From Acidithiobacillus ferrivorans (lineage in GTDB: Bacteria > Pseudomonadota > Gammaproteobacteria > Acidithiobacillales > Acidithiobacillaceae): a DNA stretch of 42,513 nt. Position 1 is the first letter of the stretch; the number at the start of each line of letters is the position of its first letter. The notes beneath the pieces are model-generated. The model saw only the letters and a program-made list of their open reading frames with translations, made no database searches and was not told the DNA's origin. Location of the stretch: positions 1 to 42,513 of the forward strand of contig JAAOMR010000120.1 in NCBI GenBank assembly GCA_018853935.1. The letters are read 5' to 3'. A program made the position numbers and the translations under genes. Below are positions 16,041 through 23,450 of the stretch, in pieces.

Positions 16041-16325
16041 ATGAAGAAAAAGACTATTAACATATGCATAGGTGCGCTACCAGCAACATCACAGGTCGCG
16101 CCATATCTGGCTCAGATTCAAGAGCTAAGAAGCATCGGCATGCAATGGAGGTTTATCTACGACGCGCTAGTTGCAAAGGAAAAAGTGGGAGATAAAGTTA
16201 AGCTCCCCGTATTTATATGCGCAGTAAAGAGCAATAGATATGCTGGAGTCATTGCGCAGAAGCGTCTACCTGAGCTCGATATGATCTTTGAGAAAGTTGC
16301 GGGGGTCTCTCATGCCATCAGTTAA
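16041..16325 (+). CDS. Hypothetical protein with TraK-like helical module
   Basis: A 94-residue protein behind the ribosome site AAAGGAGG (about 16027-16034). Its core, VAPYLAQIQELRSIGMQWRF followed by IYDALVAKE, has the pattern seen in the N terminus of IncP TraK-type oriT-binding proteins: an I-x-x-LR helix, a glycine, then an aromatic/isoleucine helix. The same pattern appears in the next gene and in the proteins at 22337 and 22048. The family link is weak and by eye. The gene overlaps the next one by 14 bases and so is co-translated with it. Function unknown; a small DNA-binding regulator of the replication genes downstream is plausible. Confidence 0.6.
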   Translation: MKKKTINICIGALPATSQVAPYLAQIQELRSIGMQWRFIYDALVAKEKVGDKVKLPVFICAVKSNRYAGVIAQKRLPELDMIFEKVAGVSHAIS

Positions 16326-16800
16326 TAAAACTGTTAAGCCATATTTAGCGCATATGAGAGAGCTCAGAGCTGTAGGAGTGCCTATTGCCGAGATCAACAG
16401 AATACTCGTAGAATGCGGGATTCTGAGCACACTGGCACAGCCTAAAACATTGGCAAACTGCATAAGACTCGGCGTTGAAGATCTGAAGCAGAAGAGGATA
16501 GCAAAACTCTACGCTGTATTACAGCCAGATAAGGAGGAACTAATCATGAATACGGAAAAACGAAAAGTTGGTAGACCCGAGACTCTGGGACATCTAAGTG
16601 CTGAAGAGCGCATAGAGCGCTTGAATGAGCAGTGGCGTAACGCAAGAATAAAGCGCTATCAGGCGCAAAAGCAGAATAATGAGAGGGTGACTAATCCATC
16701 TAAATTAGCTGCATTAAGTGCAGAAGAGCGTCTCGCACGTTTAAAGAAGCAGCGTAGAGAATATTATGAACGTAGTAGAGATAGCGCAAGAAAAGTATAA
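16312..16800 (+). CDS. Hypothetical DNA-binding-like protein, TraK-like module plus two AEER repeats
   Basis: A 162-residue protein starting at ATG 16312 inside the end of the previous gene. Residues 1-60 repeat that gene's module (VKPYLAHMRELRAVGVPIAE, then INRILVECGIL). The C-terminal half has KRKVGRPETLG, an AT-hook-like GRP motif, followed by two copies of a basic helix: LSAEERIERLNEQWRNARIK and LSAEERLARLKKQRREYYER. The motif also occurs in the 15223 protein. The very basic composition points to DNA binding. It lies directly upstream of the replicative helicase, so a role as an iteron-binding or copy-control protein is possible but unproven. Confidence 0.6.
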   Translation: MPSVNKTVKPYLAHMRELRAVGVPIAEINRILVECGILSTLAQPKTLANCIRLGVEDLKQKRIAKLYAVLQPDKEELIMNTEKRKVGRPETLGHLSAEERIERLNEQWRNARIKRYQAQKQNNERVTNPSKLAALSAEERLARLKKQRREYYERSRDSARKV

Positions 16801-16804
16801 ACAA

Positions 16805-16827
16805 AGAGCGCATATCGGATGCGCTCT
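16805..16827. promoter_or_regulatory. Perfect hairpin before the helicase gene
   Basis: AGAGCGCAT and ATGCGCTCT form a 9-bp stem with a 5-base loop, five bases after the previous stop. It lacks a T tract on the plus strand, so it looks more like a processing or attenuation hairpin than a full terminator. Confidence 0.4.
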
Positions 16828-16866
16828 GAAAGTTGCAGCAACATATGAGTGAGGAGGACATGCAAC

Positions 16867-18663
16867 GTGGAAACAATAAAAGATAGCGGAACAAATGTCA
16901 AGTCTGATAGTATATCAAAGAAAAAGAGTCAGAAGTTTTCTGTAGTAACTCAAGCGACAACACACGATATTGATCTATACAGTGGTGATGATGCTGAGAA
17001 ACTAGGTGCTCCAATTCCACTCGGAATTCATCAAAAGCATATAGTCCTCTGGTCACGCGTAACTGAGTCTATCGAAGAAGCGTCGATCACGGATATCAGG
17101 AATAAAGTGTTTTTAAGCTTGTATTGCGGAGAGGAATGGCTCAGAAAGTTTTATACAAGATTCGACAATCGAACAGGTGCACTCATTGCTTATGAAGAAG
17201 CAGCAATAGATTTAGCACGTAAAACAGGTCCTCTAAAATCCTTTTCTCATAGTAACTGCTACGCTACAGGATGCTGGTCTGACAGGGAAGGTGGTCTTGT
17301 CATAAATAGTGGTGATTTCTGCGTAGATCAAGCTGGTAACAACATAGAGCGCATCGACGTCTCTAGAAAGAGATCCGCTGTATATACCACAGGATCAAAC
17401 TATTCTCTCCCACCATTTGTAGCAGCAAGCACTAAAGACAAGGAGGTAGCAACAAGAATAATTTATGATTTGGCGACATGGAAATTTATATATGAGGCGG
17501 AAACAATAGGACCACTTATTACAGCGGGATGGATCGTCTCTGCCGTATACTGTGCCGCCTTAGATACTCGACCATCTATGTGGATTACGGGAGAAGCAGG
17601 ATCAGGAAAATCTATGCTGTTCCGATACATATCAGATCTCCTCGGAGCATCTGCGCTTTCATCAGAAAGCGCAACAAGCGCAGGAATTAGGCAGAACATC
17701 GATGACTCTTCTGTGCCTGTTATCTTAGACGAATTTGAGACATCAGGAACAGATCAGAATGTTGGCTCAACAAAAGCGATATTGAAGTCAATGCGCTCTG
17801 CATATACCTCCAAAAGTGCAACAATTAAGGGTACAAGTAGTCAGATGGGGAAGCTATATAGAGAACAATACCCTTTTGCATTCCTCTCCGTTAGTAGCCC
17901 AGTTTTGGAGAGTGCAGATGCGGGAAGAATTGTAAGACTGCGTATGCAGCCTGCTGAGCGCAAAAATGCTGTGCCGTCTGCTCTTGACATAAATGATGAA
18001 GATAGAGCGAGGTTTATGTGGTCAATCTGGAGAAATTGGGATCTGTATCGTGAGATATTGAAAGCTGTAACGCTAGAATATAGTGCGCAAGAGAAGCTGG
18101 CTGACCCCCGCGAGAAAGACACTTACTGCACAGTAATAGCAGGCTCAGCGCTTATTTATAGCATAATTCACAGAATAGATAACGTAAAAGAACTCTCAGA
18201 TCCTATTGCTAACCTAGTTAGAGTTACTCTGGAAAATATGAAGGAGGAGCTAGAAGCAACACGAGCGCAGCGTAAAGACTATGAAGTTGTGTATAATGAG
18301 ATTATGGATACGAAGCTTCGAGTCGAATATATCTCTTCTGATGCTGACAGCACTCGTGCAGAGACTATGACAATAGGTATGGCTGTGAATAGAGCTGGAA
18401 ATGGTGATGAATCTGCTGATAATGCTCTAAAGATGATAGGCATAAGAGCAAAAGTAACAGTTAAAAATGTAGATGGCATCTATACTGCTATTGCAGTGCA
18501 GAACGTCGAGCTATCGAAACTGCTCGCTGGCTCGAGGTGGAGGTCGAATGGATCATGGACAGAGCCACTTAAAGCCACTCCAGATTGCATTAAAAACTAT
18601 CCTATACGCTTCGCTTCAGCACAAGTTAAAGCTGTGCTCATACCAGTAAAAACTCAACAGTAA
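16867..18663 (+). CDS. Replication helicase-like ATPase (DUF927/SF3-like)
   Basis: A 598-residue ATPase. GTG 16867 is chosen because GGAGGA lies about nine bases upstream. The N-terminal third is a strand-rich domain (GGLVINSGDFCVDQAGN) like the DUF927 region of primase-helicase proteins. It is followed by Walker A GEAGSGKS (242-249), Walker B VILDEFE (D288) and a sensor-like LSVSSP, then arginines in GRIVRLRM. This matches D5/DUF927-type helicases of plasmids, phages and integrated elements, which open the origin. It sits immediately upstream of the iteron array, with a RepB-type primase beyond that array, so it is very likely the replicative helicase of element A. The C-terminal 150 residues are specific to this protein. 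Confidence 0.78.
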   Translation: METIKDSGTNVKSDSISKKKSQKFSVVTQATTHDIDLYSGDDAEKLGAPIPLGIHQKHIVLWSRVTESIEEASITDIRNKVFLSLYCGEEWLRKFYTRFDNRTGALIAYEEAAIDLARKTGPLKSFSHSNCYATGCWSDREGGLVINSGDFCVDQAGNNIERIDVSRKRSAVYTTGSNYSLPPFVAASTKDKEVATRIIYDLATWKFIYEAETIGPLITAGWIVSAVYCAALDTRPSMWITGEAGSGKSMLFRYISDLLGASALSSESATSAGIRQNIDDSSVPVILDEFETSGTDQNVGSTKAILKSMRSAYTSKSATIKGTSSQMGKLYREQYPFAFLSVSSPVLESADAGRIVRLRMQPAERKNAVPSALDINDEDRARFMWSIWRNWDLYREILKAVTLEYSAQEKLADPREKDTYCTVIAGSALIYSIIHRIDNVKELSDPIANLVRVTLENMKEELEATRAQRKDYEVVYNEIMDTKLRVEYISSDADSTRAETMTIGMAVNRAGNGDESADNALKMIGIRAKVTVKNVDGIYTAIAVQNVELSKLLAGSRWRSNGSWTEPLKATPDCIKNYPIRFASAQVKAVLIPVKTQQ

Positions 18664-18722
18664 GTAGCACAGAAAAAACAGCGCGAGCGCAGAGAAATGG
18701 GTGGCAAAGCCACCCTTTTTTA
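18664..18722 (+). terminator. Terminator module, copy 3
   Basis: It follows the helicase stop directly. It keeps GTAGCACAG and the GCGC-GA-GCGC stem, but its main hairpin is GGGTGGC-AAA-GCCACCC with a TTTTTT tail. The stem has changed on both arms while pairing is preserved. Confidence 0.75.
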
Positions 18723-18741
18723 ATGCTCAATTCAGTACCTT

Positions 18742-19091
18742 CTGTTACCAAGATTGTAGCCTGTTACCAGCCTGTTACCAGTGTTACCTGCCTGTTACCA
18801 GTCTGTTACCACCCTCTGGTAACAAAAATAGCCGTGAAACTTTAAGCGTAAATATGCTCTTTTTTGGCTGTGTTACCAAGATTCGAAAAACATACACCTA
18901 TAGTAACGCATTAGCCATCAGCTATGACATGTCATACATGACATAAATAAACACCTTCTTATGTGTATGTATATATAATATTGGTAACAAGTACTATAAT
19001 AGATAAGATAATAGCTACAAAGTTGTAGCGTGAAGTGCTGTTACCAGAGGCTGGTAACAAGCTGGTAACAGCTGGTAACAGGTGGTAACAA
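18742..19091. other. Candidate replication origin with 14 iterons
   Basis: TGTTACCAG-type iterons occur in direct orientation at 18742, 18762, 18773, 18782, 18793, 18804, 18870 and 19039. They occur in inverted orientation (TGGTAACA) at 18817, 18982, 19052, 19063, 19073 and 19083. Clusters have a 10-11-base period, one helical turn. Between them is an AT-rich core with the palindrome ATGACATGTCAT (18924-18935) and an overlapping imperfect one to 18944. A helicase gene lies on one side, a primase on the other, and a terminator module points in from each side. This is the layout of an iteron-regulated oriV. Confidence 0.75.
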
Positions 19092-19123
19092 AGCATATAT
19101 AGAGATGCATCGCATGAGCATAT

Positions 19124-19182
19124 AAGAGAGGGGAGCCTCTGGCTCCCTTTCCTTTGCGCTTGCGCTCTGTTTTCTGTGTAAC
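19124..19182 (-). terminator. Terminator module, copy 4
   Basis: On the minus strand it reads TTACACAGAAAACAG, GCGCAAGCGC and the GGGAGCC/GGCTCCC hairpin, directly after the stop of the 19381-19184 gene. It shields the iteron region from read-through. Confidence 0.7.
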
Positions 19183-19183
19183 T

Positions 19184-19381
19184 TTAGGCTTTATCGAATC
19201 CGACCCATCTCCCAACTGCGTCAAGTCCACGTGCTCTTAGCTCAGCCTGTGCTACAGCGTTCAAGTCAATAATCTCATTTGCAGAGGCGACGAGAAGCTC
19301 TAATGGAAGCGTTTGCATATGCTCACAAGCAAGAGCATACAGCCGATCTGTCTCTTTATCTACGTCGATTTCAGCATTCAT
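19184..19381 (-). CDS. Small hypothetical protein
   Basis: A 65-residue acidic helical protein. ATG 19381 is chosen because AGGGGAG lies seven or so bases upstream; the frame is open for 19 further codons without a ribosome site. The sequence is mostly two helices (ETDRLYALACEHMQ; LLVASANEIIDLNAVAQAEL) and ends GRWVGFDKA. I do not recognise a family. It lies between the iteron array and the primase on the opposite strand, so a copy-control or primase-linked role is possible, but nothing in the sequence shows it. Confidence 0.6.
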   Translation of the reverse strand: MNAEIDVDKETDRLYALACEHMQTLPLELLVASANEIIDLNAVAQAELRARGLDAVGRWVGFDKA

Positions 19382-19477
19382 AATAATCTCCCCTTCTCGT
19401 GCGTAACTGATAAGTAATAGTAGCTCTGCACACATCACAATACAAGTAGTTTTTACAGTGTAATTGGCTTTATCGAG

Positions 19478-19506
19478 TTGACTTTTACCATCTTTTATAG
19501 CATATA
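19478..19506 (+). promoter_or_regulatory. Promoter of the primase gene
   Basis: TTGACT (19478-19483) is 17 bases before CATATA (19501-19506); the start codon is 27 bases further, behind AGAGAGGAG. Confidence 0.4.
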
Positions 19507-19532
19507 TTTACATTAAGAGAGAGGAGAATAGC

Positions 19533-20639
19533 ATGGAATTTGGAGCAACTAAAAAACAACCTTCTGCACGACCAGATCTAACTTATATAGCTGTTAAACA
19601 GCAAATAGAGGCGATGGGTTGTGAGCATTATGAGATCGGCATATTAGATAGAGGTAATAATAAGCAGAAGGGTAGCATGAAGTTAGCGACATATTCGAAA
19701 GACTCTATACTAAAAGCTGTTCCATACTTTAAATCTGAAAACTCTAGCAACAATAGAGACATCTTCATAAGACCTTCTCGCGCTCATAAGCATGCAAATA
19801 GTCTTATTCTTGTAGATGATATCAATAAGTCCATGATCGATGACACTATGAAAAAAAAGGGTTATGAGCCTTGTTGTGCTGTCCAGACGAGTCCTTATAA
19901 CTATCAAGCGTGGGTCAAGCTCAATAGTGGCATAAATCCAGAGTTACAGGGGGTTATCTCAAGGCAGTTGCAGCAGACTCTGTCAGCAGACGCTGGATCG
20001 GCGTCAAAAGAGCATTTCGGCAGACTTGCAGGATTCACTAATCGTAAACCATGCCACGTCGATGACGCTGGTATGCACCCTTTCGCTAAACTTAAAGAAA
20101 GCACAGGTGTGGTTGCTACGAGTGCTGACAAGCTCATACAAGAGGGTAAAGACGAACTTAGACGCCAGAACGAGATCCTATCATCAACAGTGCAATCAAA
20201 ACCATTAGTCGTTACTAATGTGCACATAAGTGCCAATGGAATCGACGCGTGGTGGGAAAGTACGATGGCGACATTAGACCAGCGCACAAGGGGTCAGCAG
20301 GATATGTCACAGAGCAGAATTGACTTCTCAATTGCAACTATGCTCGCAGATAAGGGGTGTTCTCTAGTTGAAGTCGCTGAGGCACTCACCCGGAATTCTC
20401 CGGGACTTACTGAGCGCAAGCCAGGTCATGAGAGTGAGTACGCGATGCTGACGAGTGCAAAAGCTCAAGTGTGGTCACATGCTAAAAGTCAGGGACTACA
20501 ATATAAAGATATCTCTGCCACTCTATCTCATTCTGCAAGAGCACTTATAGCAGAGAATGCAAGAGCAAATATAGTTGCAGAAAAGCCTGCTCTCACACAA
20601 GAGCAGGCTAGCGCTAAATCACCAGATTTTGAACTATAA
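19533..20639 (+). CDS. RepB-type replication primase
   Basis: A 368-residue protein of the RepB_primase (archaeo-eukaryotic primase-like) family. The N-terminal domain shows RDIFIRPSRAHKHANSLILV, then DDI and CCAVQTSPYNYQAWVKLNSG, and the strongly conserved HFGRLAGFTNRKP (about 162-173). These correspond to the active-site region of plasmid RepB' and related primases, which lay primers at single-stranded origin sites. The C-terminal half carries a helical domain (SRIDFSIATMLADKGCSLVE) often found after this primase domain. With the iterons upstream and the helicase beyond them, it completes a self-contained replication block. A gene for a classic RepC-type initiator is not evident. The start follows AGAGAGGAG. 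Confidence 0.83.
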   Translation: MEFGATKKQPSARPDLTYIAVKQQIEAMGCEHYEIGILDRGNNKQKGSMKLATYSKDSILKAVPYFKSENSSNNRDIFIRPSRAHKHANSLILVDDINKSMIDDTMKKKGYEPCCAVQTSPYNYQAWVKLNSGINPELQGVISRQLQQTLSADAGSASKEHFGRLAGFTNRKPCHVDDAGMHPFAKLKESTGVVATSADKLIQEGKDELRRQNEILSSTVQSKPLVVTNVHISANGIDAWWESTMATLDQRTRGQQDMSQSRIDFSIATMLADKGCSLVEVAEALTRNSPGLTERKPGHESEYAMLTSAKAQVWSHAKSQGLQYKDISATLSHSARALIAENARANIVAEKPALTQEQASAKSPDFEL

Positions 20640-20644
20640 GTTCA

Positions 20645-21253
20645 TCATGCAAAATGTCCGAAGACTGCGCCAAGAATTATAAAGAATAAGCATACCCCAG
20701 AGAAGGTGGCTATATTCTTACTTATTTGATATTGGATCATATTGCTTGACGTATCCTCTATCACGTTTTCAAGTTTAACTTTAAATCCACTTAGTGTCTC
20801 TTTTGTCATTTCTGCCGATGAGCTCTTTATCTCTTTAACAGCTTTATTACTTGCGTCTTCTAGCTGCTTTATAGACCTCTTCATGAGCGCGTCCACTCCT
20901 GTGCTAAACTCTGTCGCATTCTTCGTAAGACCTTTAAGAATCTCGGCCCTGGCAGCATCTGATCCCTCTTTTAGAGTATGTATAATAATATCTTTAACTT
21001 CCGAACCTGAAGTCGCCGCCGCATCATATACAGACTTTTTGAACCTTCCGATTTGTTCCTCGACCTGAGCAACAGATGCCTGCATATCTTCAACTGCAAT
21101 AAAGCTTGCAAGCGCACAGTCGAGAATGACCCAGACTGGATCATTCTCGTTTATATTATGTTTATGAATCAGTCTTAAGAGTTCGTTCTGCTTTTTATCT
21201 CTAAAGAGATCTAGCACCTCTTCTTGTAGATCCTTATCCTTATTTGCATTCAT
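20645..21253 (-). CDS. TraM-like/MobE-like coiled-coil membrane protein
   Basis: A 202-residue protein with ENDPVWVILDCALASF (about 36-51), then a long heptad-like region (about 55-170) and one C-terminal membrane helix (KNIATFSGVCLFFIILGAVF, about 178-198). IncP TraM and IncQ-like MobE proteins share an early DDP motif, a long helical middle and the place last in a traK-traL-traM type operon; that resemblance and the gene order suggest a mobilisation accessory protein anchored in the inner membrane. The identity is inferred. It converges on the primase gene, with only five bases between the two stops. A terminator module separates it from the ParA-like gene upstream. The ribosome site is AAGGAGG near the ATG. 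Confidence 0.6.
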   Translation of the reverse strand: MNANKDKDLQEEVLDLFRDKKQNELLRLIHKHNINENDPVWVILDCALASFIAVEDMQASVAQVEEQIGRFKKSVYDAAATSGSEVKDIIIHTLKEGSDAARAEILKGLTKNATEFSTGVDALMKRSIKQLEDASNKAVKEIKSSSAEMTKETLSGFKVKLENVIEDTSSNMIQYQISKNIATFSGVCLFFIILGAVFGHFA

Positions 21254-21273
21254 GATATATCCTCCTTATAGTA

Positions 21274-21333
21274 GTTACACAGAAAAACCAGCGCGAGCGC
21301 ACAAAGAAAGGGAGCCAGAGGCTCCCCTCTTTT
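21274..21333. terminator. Terminator module, copy 5
   Basis: GTTACACAG, the GCGC-GA-GCGC stem and GGGAGCC-AGA-GGCTCCC with a TCTTTT tail on the plus strand; on the minus strand it has a CTTTCTTT tail. It lies between the ParA-like and TraM-like genes, both on the minus strand, so it would attenuate the second. Confidence 0.65.
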
Positions 21334-21337
21334 ACAC

Positions 21338-22051
21338 TTACATAAGACCATCGTACAAGGGTGCTACTGACTCAGCGTAAGCAGTAGCAAGCCAGTTTTT
21401 AATGCTCTGGCGCATGACGATAGACTGTCCACCAGTTGACCCTGCAAGCACAGATAATGGCTCTGTGTGCGTTTGCATAGCCAAGATCGCTGAACTGGTC
21501 ATTTTTGGCAAAGTGCCGTCCAGACCCCCCTCCTCCACCCATTTGCTATGCGCCTCTGACTTCAGCCATGCTGACGCATCGACGAAGTGTGAGTTCACTA
21601 CTGCAATTTTGCGATCTGCACCAGCGCAGAGCGAAGACTTCATGAGCAAATCCGCAGACATTCCGCCACCCATCATCCACGCCACCAGCACTTCGTAACC
21701 CATATCTCTTACAACTGGCAAAATCAGCGCAGCCTGCGCATCAATGGTAGTCGAGACATTAGCAGGAGTGTTTACAACAATATGTACATCCCCGTCTGCA
21801 CTTATTCCGTCTAAATGCTCGAGAAGCTTTATAATAGCTTCTTCAGAGGTCTCAGGTCGTGACAAATCAGACTTTATCACGCGTGCTTCGTCAACTCCGC
21901 TGAATCTATCACCCACGTCACAAATAGTCTTATCACCCTCTACAACTATCACAGCTTCAGCTTTACTTAGAATGTAATCAGCAACTGTAGAAGCGTATAG
22001 ACTCTTCCCTACTCCACCCTTATCCCCATGCACAAATAGCATCGTTTTCAT
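21338..22051 (-). CDS. ParA-like ATPase of the TraL/MobD type
   Basis: A 237-residue ParA/MinD-superfamily ATPase. The deviant Walker A GDKGGVGKS lies at 9-17, with the signature lysine (K11), then VIVVEGDKTICDVGDRFSG and VNTPANVSTT as the Walker B-like strand. IncP TraL and IncQ-type MobD are ParA-like proteins of this size in the same operon position, so a mobilisation role is more likely than plasmid partition; the ParB-like gene of this element is 12 kb away. ATG 22051 is chosen because GAGGAGG lies just upstream. The start overlaps the preceding stop in ATGA. Confidence 0.72.
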   Translation of the reverse strand: MKTMLFVHGDKGGVGKSLYASTVADYILSKAEAVIVVEGDKTICDVGDRFSGVDEARVIKSDLSRPETSEEAIIKLLEHLDGISADGDVHIVVNTPANVSTTIDAQAALILPVVRDMGYEVLVAWMMGGGMSADLLMKSSLCAGADRKIAVVNSHFVDASAWLKSEAHSKWVEEGGLDGTLPKMTSSAILAMQTHTEPLSVLAGSTGGQSIVMRQSIKNWLATAYAESVAPLYDGLM

Positions 22052-22260
22052 ATTTTTACCTCCTCGCACTCTTCAGTGTCGTCAAGTACCACTATTACCC
22101 GCTGTTGTCTCTTGTAGAACCAATCAACAATCTTAAGCGTTATTTGCTCTAGCATGAGCAAATTACATCTAACTGCTTCTTCTTGTAAGATTGCGATCTC
22201 ATCTGAGTAGCATGCTAATTTCCATATCACGCGCTGCACTAAGTTTTTTTCCATTACCAT
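22048..22260 (-). CDS. Small hypothetical protein, TraK-like module relative
   Basis: A 70-residue protein starting at ATG 22260 behind GGAGGGG. KLACYSDEIAILQEEAVRC followed by ITLKIVDWF resembles KLAYYIDEIERLRHEG and EILLRIKDE in the next upstream gene, so the two look like paralogues. The C-terminal end is a hydrophobic strand and an acidic tail (VIVVLDDTEECEE). It is coupled to the ParA-like gene by an ATGA overlap. It is probably a small accessory protein of the mobilisation operon; its exact role is unknown. Confidence 0.6.
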   Translation of the reverse strand: MVMEKNLVQRVIWKLACYSDEIAILQEEAVRCNLLMLEQITLKIVDWFYKRQQRVIVVLDDTEECEEVKI

Positions 22261-22336
22261 TATAAGCACCCCTCCTATGTATGTTTTCATCGGCGCACCA
22301 TGCGCCTTTCTCTCCCCTTTTTCTGTGCTATCTACT

Positions 22337-22714
22337 TTACGTTAAATCCACCACATTAGACTGTTTAGATTTTTCTGTTACCAACTTCCCTTCTTTTGCT
22401 GCCTGCACCATTTCCGCCACAGTTTTCTTTTGCACAGCAGGAGCAGGAGCACTGTCTTTAATTGTTGTTGCAATAGCACTAGTAGACAGTCTGCGCTGTT
22501 CTACTACATATGCACCACTATTAATATTTTCCGCAGCCTTTCTGATTCCCATTATAAATGAACGTGTGTGCATAGAAGCAGGAAGTCCAAGCTCATCTTT
22601 AATGCGCAACAGAATCTCATTATATGTGAATCCCTCATGTCTCAGCCTTTCAATCTCGTCTATATAGTATGCTAGTTTTCCTCTAGTGCTTTTTGGTAAG
22701 TCCGTATTAATCAT
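22337..22714 (-). CDS. TraK/MobC-like oriT-binding protein (putative)
   Basis: A 125-residue protein. ATG 22714 follows AAGGAGGGG; sixteen upstream codons are open but have no ribosome site. Residues 10-60 contain LAYYIDEIERLRHEGFTYNE, ILLRIKDELGL and MHTRSFIMGIRKA. This is the pattern of IncP TraK proteins: a helix with LR, an aromatic turn, a second helix, then a short strand-helix. The C-terminal half is Ala/Lys-rich and disordered-looking. It is the first gene of a leftward operon that continues with a ParA-like and a TraM-like gene, the order traK-traL-traM, and the repeat-rich region upstream is a good oriT candidate. Confidence 0.55.
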   Translation of the reverse strand: MINTDLPKSTRGKLAYYIDEIERLRHEGFTYNEILLRIKDELGLPASMHTRSFIMGIRKAAENINSGAYVVEQRRLSTSAIATTIKDSAPAPAVQKKTVAEMVQAAKEGKLVTEKSKQSNVVDLT

Positions 22715-22740
22715 AACCCCTCCTTTAAGTTCATGATGAA

Positions 22741-22769
22741 ACACTATAATAAAGAATGGCATAAGTCAA
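22741..22769 (-). promoter_or_regulatory. Promoter of the TraKLM-like operon
   Basis: On the minus strand TTGACT (22769-22764) and TAGTGT (22746-22741) are 17 bases apart, upstream of the 22714 start. Confidence 0.45.
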
Positions 22770-22841
22770 CTAAATGTATCCTATTTATATCTTAAATCTT
22801 ATCTTTTTATATCTCTTATATATCCTTTATGTATTCATTGC

Positions 22842-23012
22842 ATCCTAATCGTATCCTAATTGTATCCTAGTTGTACCCTATATCTTATCTTATTGTTATC
22901 TTTGCAGTGTTTAGAGTACATATTGATGACATTAAGAATACATTAAGAATACATTAAGAATCACTTAGACAGAAACCTGCGCTAGCGCTGGTTTCTTTTC
23001 CCCCCTTGGGGG
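22842..23012. other. Candidate transfer origin (oriT)
   Basis: Three and a half tandem 11-bp units ATCCTAATTGT (22842-22885, with small variations) are followed by three perfect 11-bp units ACATTAAGAAT (22929-22961). Next come a near-perfect 24-bp palindrome (22972-22995, arms GAAACC and GGTTTC around GCGCTAGCGC) and CCCCC-TT-GGGGG (23001-23012). The region lies between the divergent TraK-like and relaxase operons, the usual place for oriT. The nick site is not identified; GGGTCTACAC (23010-23019) is one candidate. Confidence 0.5.
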
Positions 23013-23035
23013 TCTACACAAACGCACCCGTTGGG

Positions 23036-23064
23036 TTGACTTTTGCGCTTAAGTATTCGTAACT
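23036..23064 (+). promoter_or_regulatory. Promoter of the relaxase operon
   Basis: TTGACT (23036-23041) is 17 bases before GTAACT (23059-23064). The first gene starts 29 bases later behind AGGAGGG. Confidence 0.4.
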
Positions 23065-23093
23065 GTACTTATCGTCAAACAGGAGGGTATAAA

Positions 23094-23447
23094 ATGTTTA
23101 GTTTTCGTAAATTATATTATGTCGCGTTAAATAGAGAGCCGTCTATAGACTTCAAAATAAGAATGTCGAGAAAGTACATAAGTTCTTTTAAGCATCTAAG
23201 TGGACGTCGCCTCTCGTTTTCAGTAGACATCCATCTTGTAGAGTCACTCTCGGAAAGCGATAGGAGATGGATGACGGCTGAGTCGCTCTGCTACGTTATG
23301 CATGAGATAAGGTCCAGTGATGCTTATAAGCTTAATGCCATATCTAGTGACTCTGACAGTGTAATAATGTTGGATGGCTCGCAGTCCCCGTTTCATGAGC
23401 AGCAAGAATTTGACAGCATAATAAATCAAATACAGAGAGGAGTATAA
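23094..23447 (+). CDS. Hypothetical protein encoded ahead of the relaxase
   Basis: A 117-residue protein starting at ATG 23094 behind the ribosome site AGGAGGG; the frame is open upstream without a site. The N terminus is basic (SFRKLYYVALNREP), the middle is strand-helix (RRLSFSVDIHLVESL; SDRRWMTAESLCYVMHEI), and the C terminus is acidic (HEQQEFDSIINQIQ). I recognise no family. Its stop is three bases before the relaxase ATG, so the two are co-translated. By position, right after the candidate oriT, it may be a relaxosome accessory protein, as TrwA is for TrwC; there is no sequence evidence for that. Confidence 0.65.
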   Translation: MFSFRKLYYVALNREPSIDFKIRMSRKYISSFKHLSGRRLSFSVDIHLVESLSESDRRWMTAESLCYVMHEIRSSDAYKLNAISSDSDSVIMLDGSQSPFHEQQEFDSIINQIQRGV

Positions 23448-23450
23448 AAC

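Larger units (their letters stand above)
15764..16042 (+). repeat. Duplicated leader segment, copy 1
   Basis: About 280 bases from the terminator module to the start codon of the next gene are nearly identical to 30803-31080. Shared parts include a TCTTGTTTAAGACAA inverted repeat, a TAATAATCAACATTAAATGA block, a TTTAATGGTTATCGTGAAAA block and the same promoter. The genes behind the two copies are unrelated. The stretch 15646-15763 before it holds no gene I can support. Confidence 0.85.

Noticed and set aside
21338-22051. ParA partner of the ParB-like protein
   Set aside because: It sits in the middle of a mobilisation-type operon 12 kb from parB and is coupled to a small TraK-module protein. 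A TraL/MobD role fits better, although partition use cannot be excluded.
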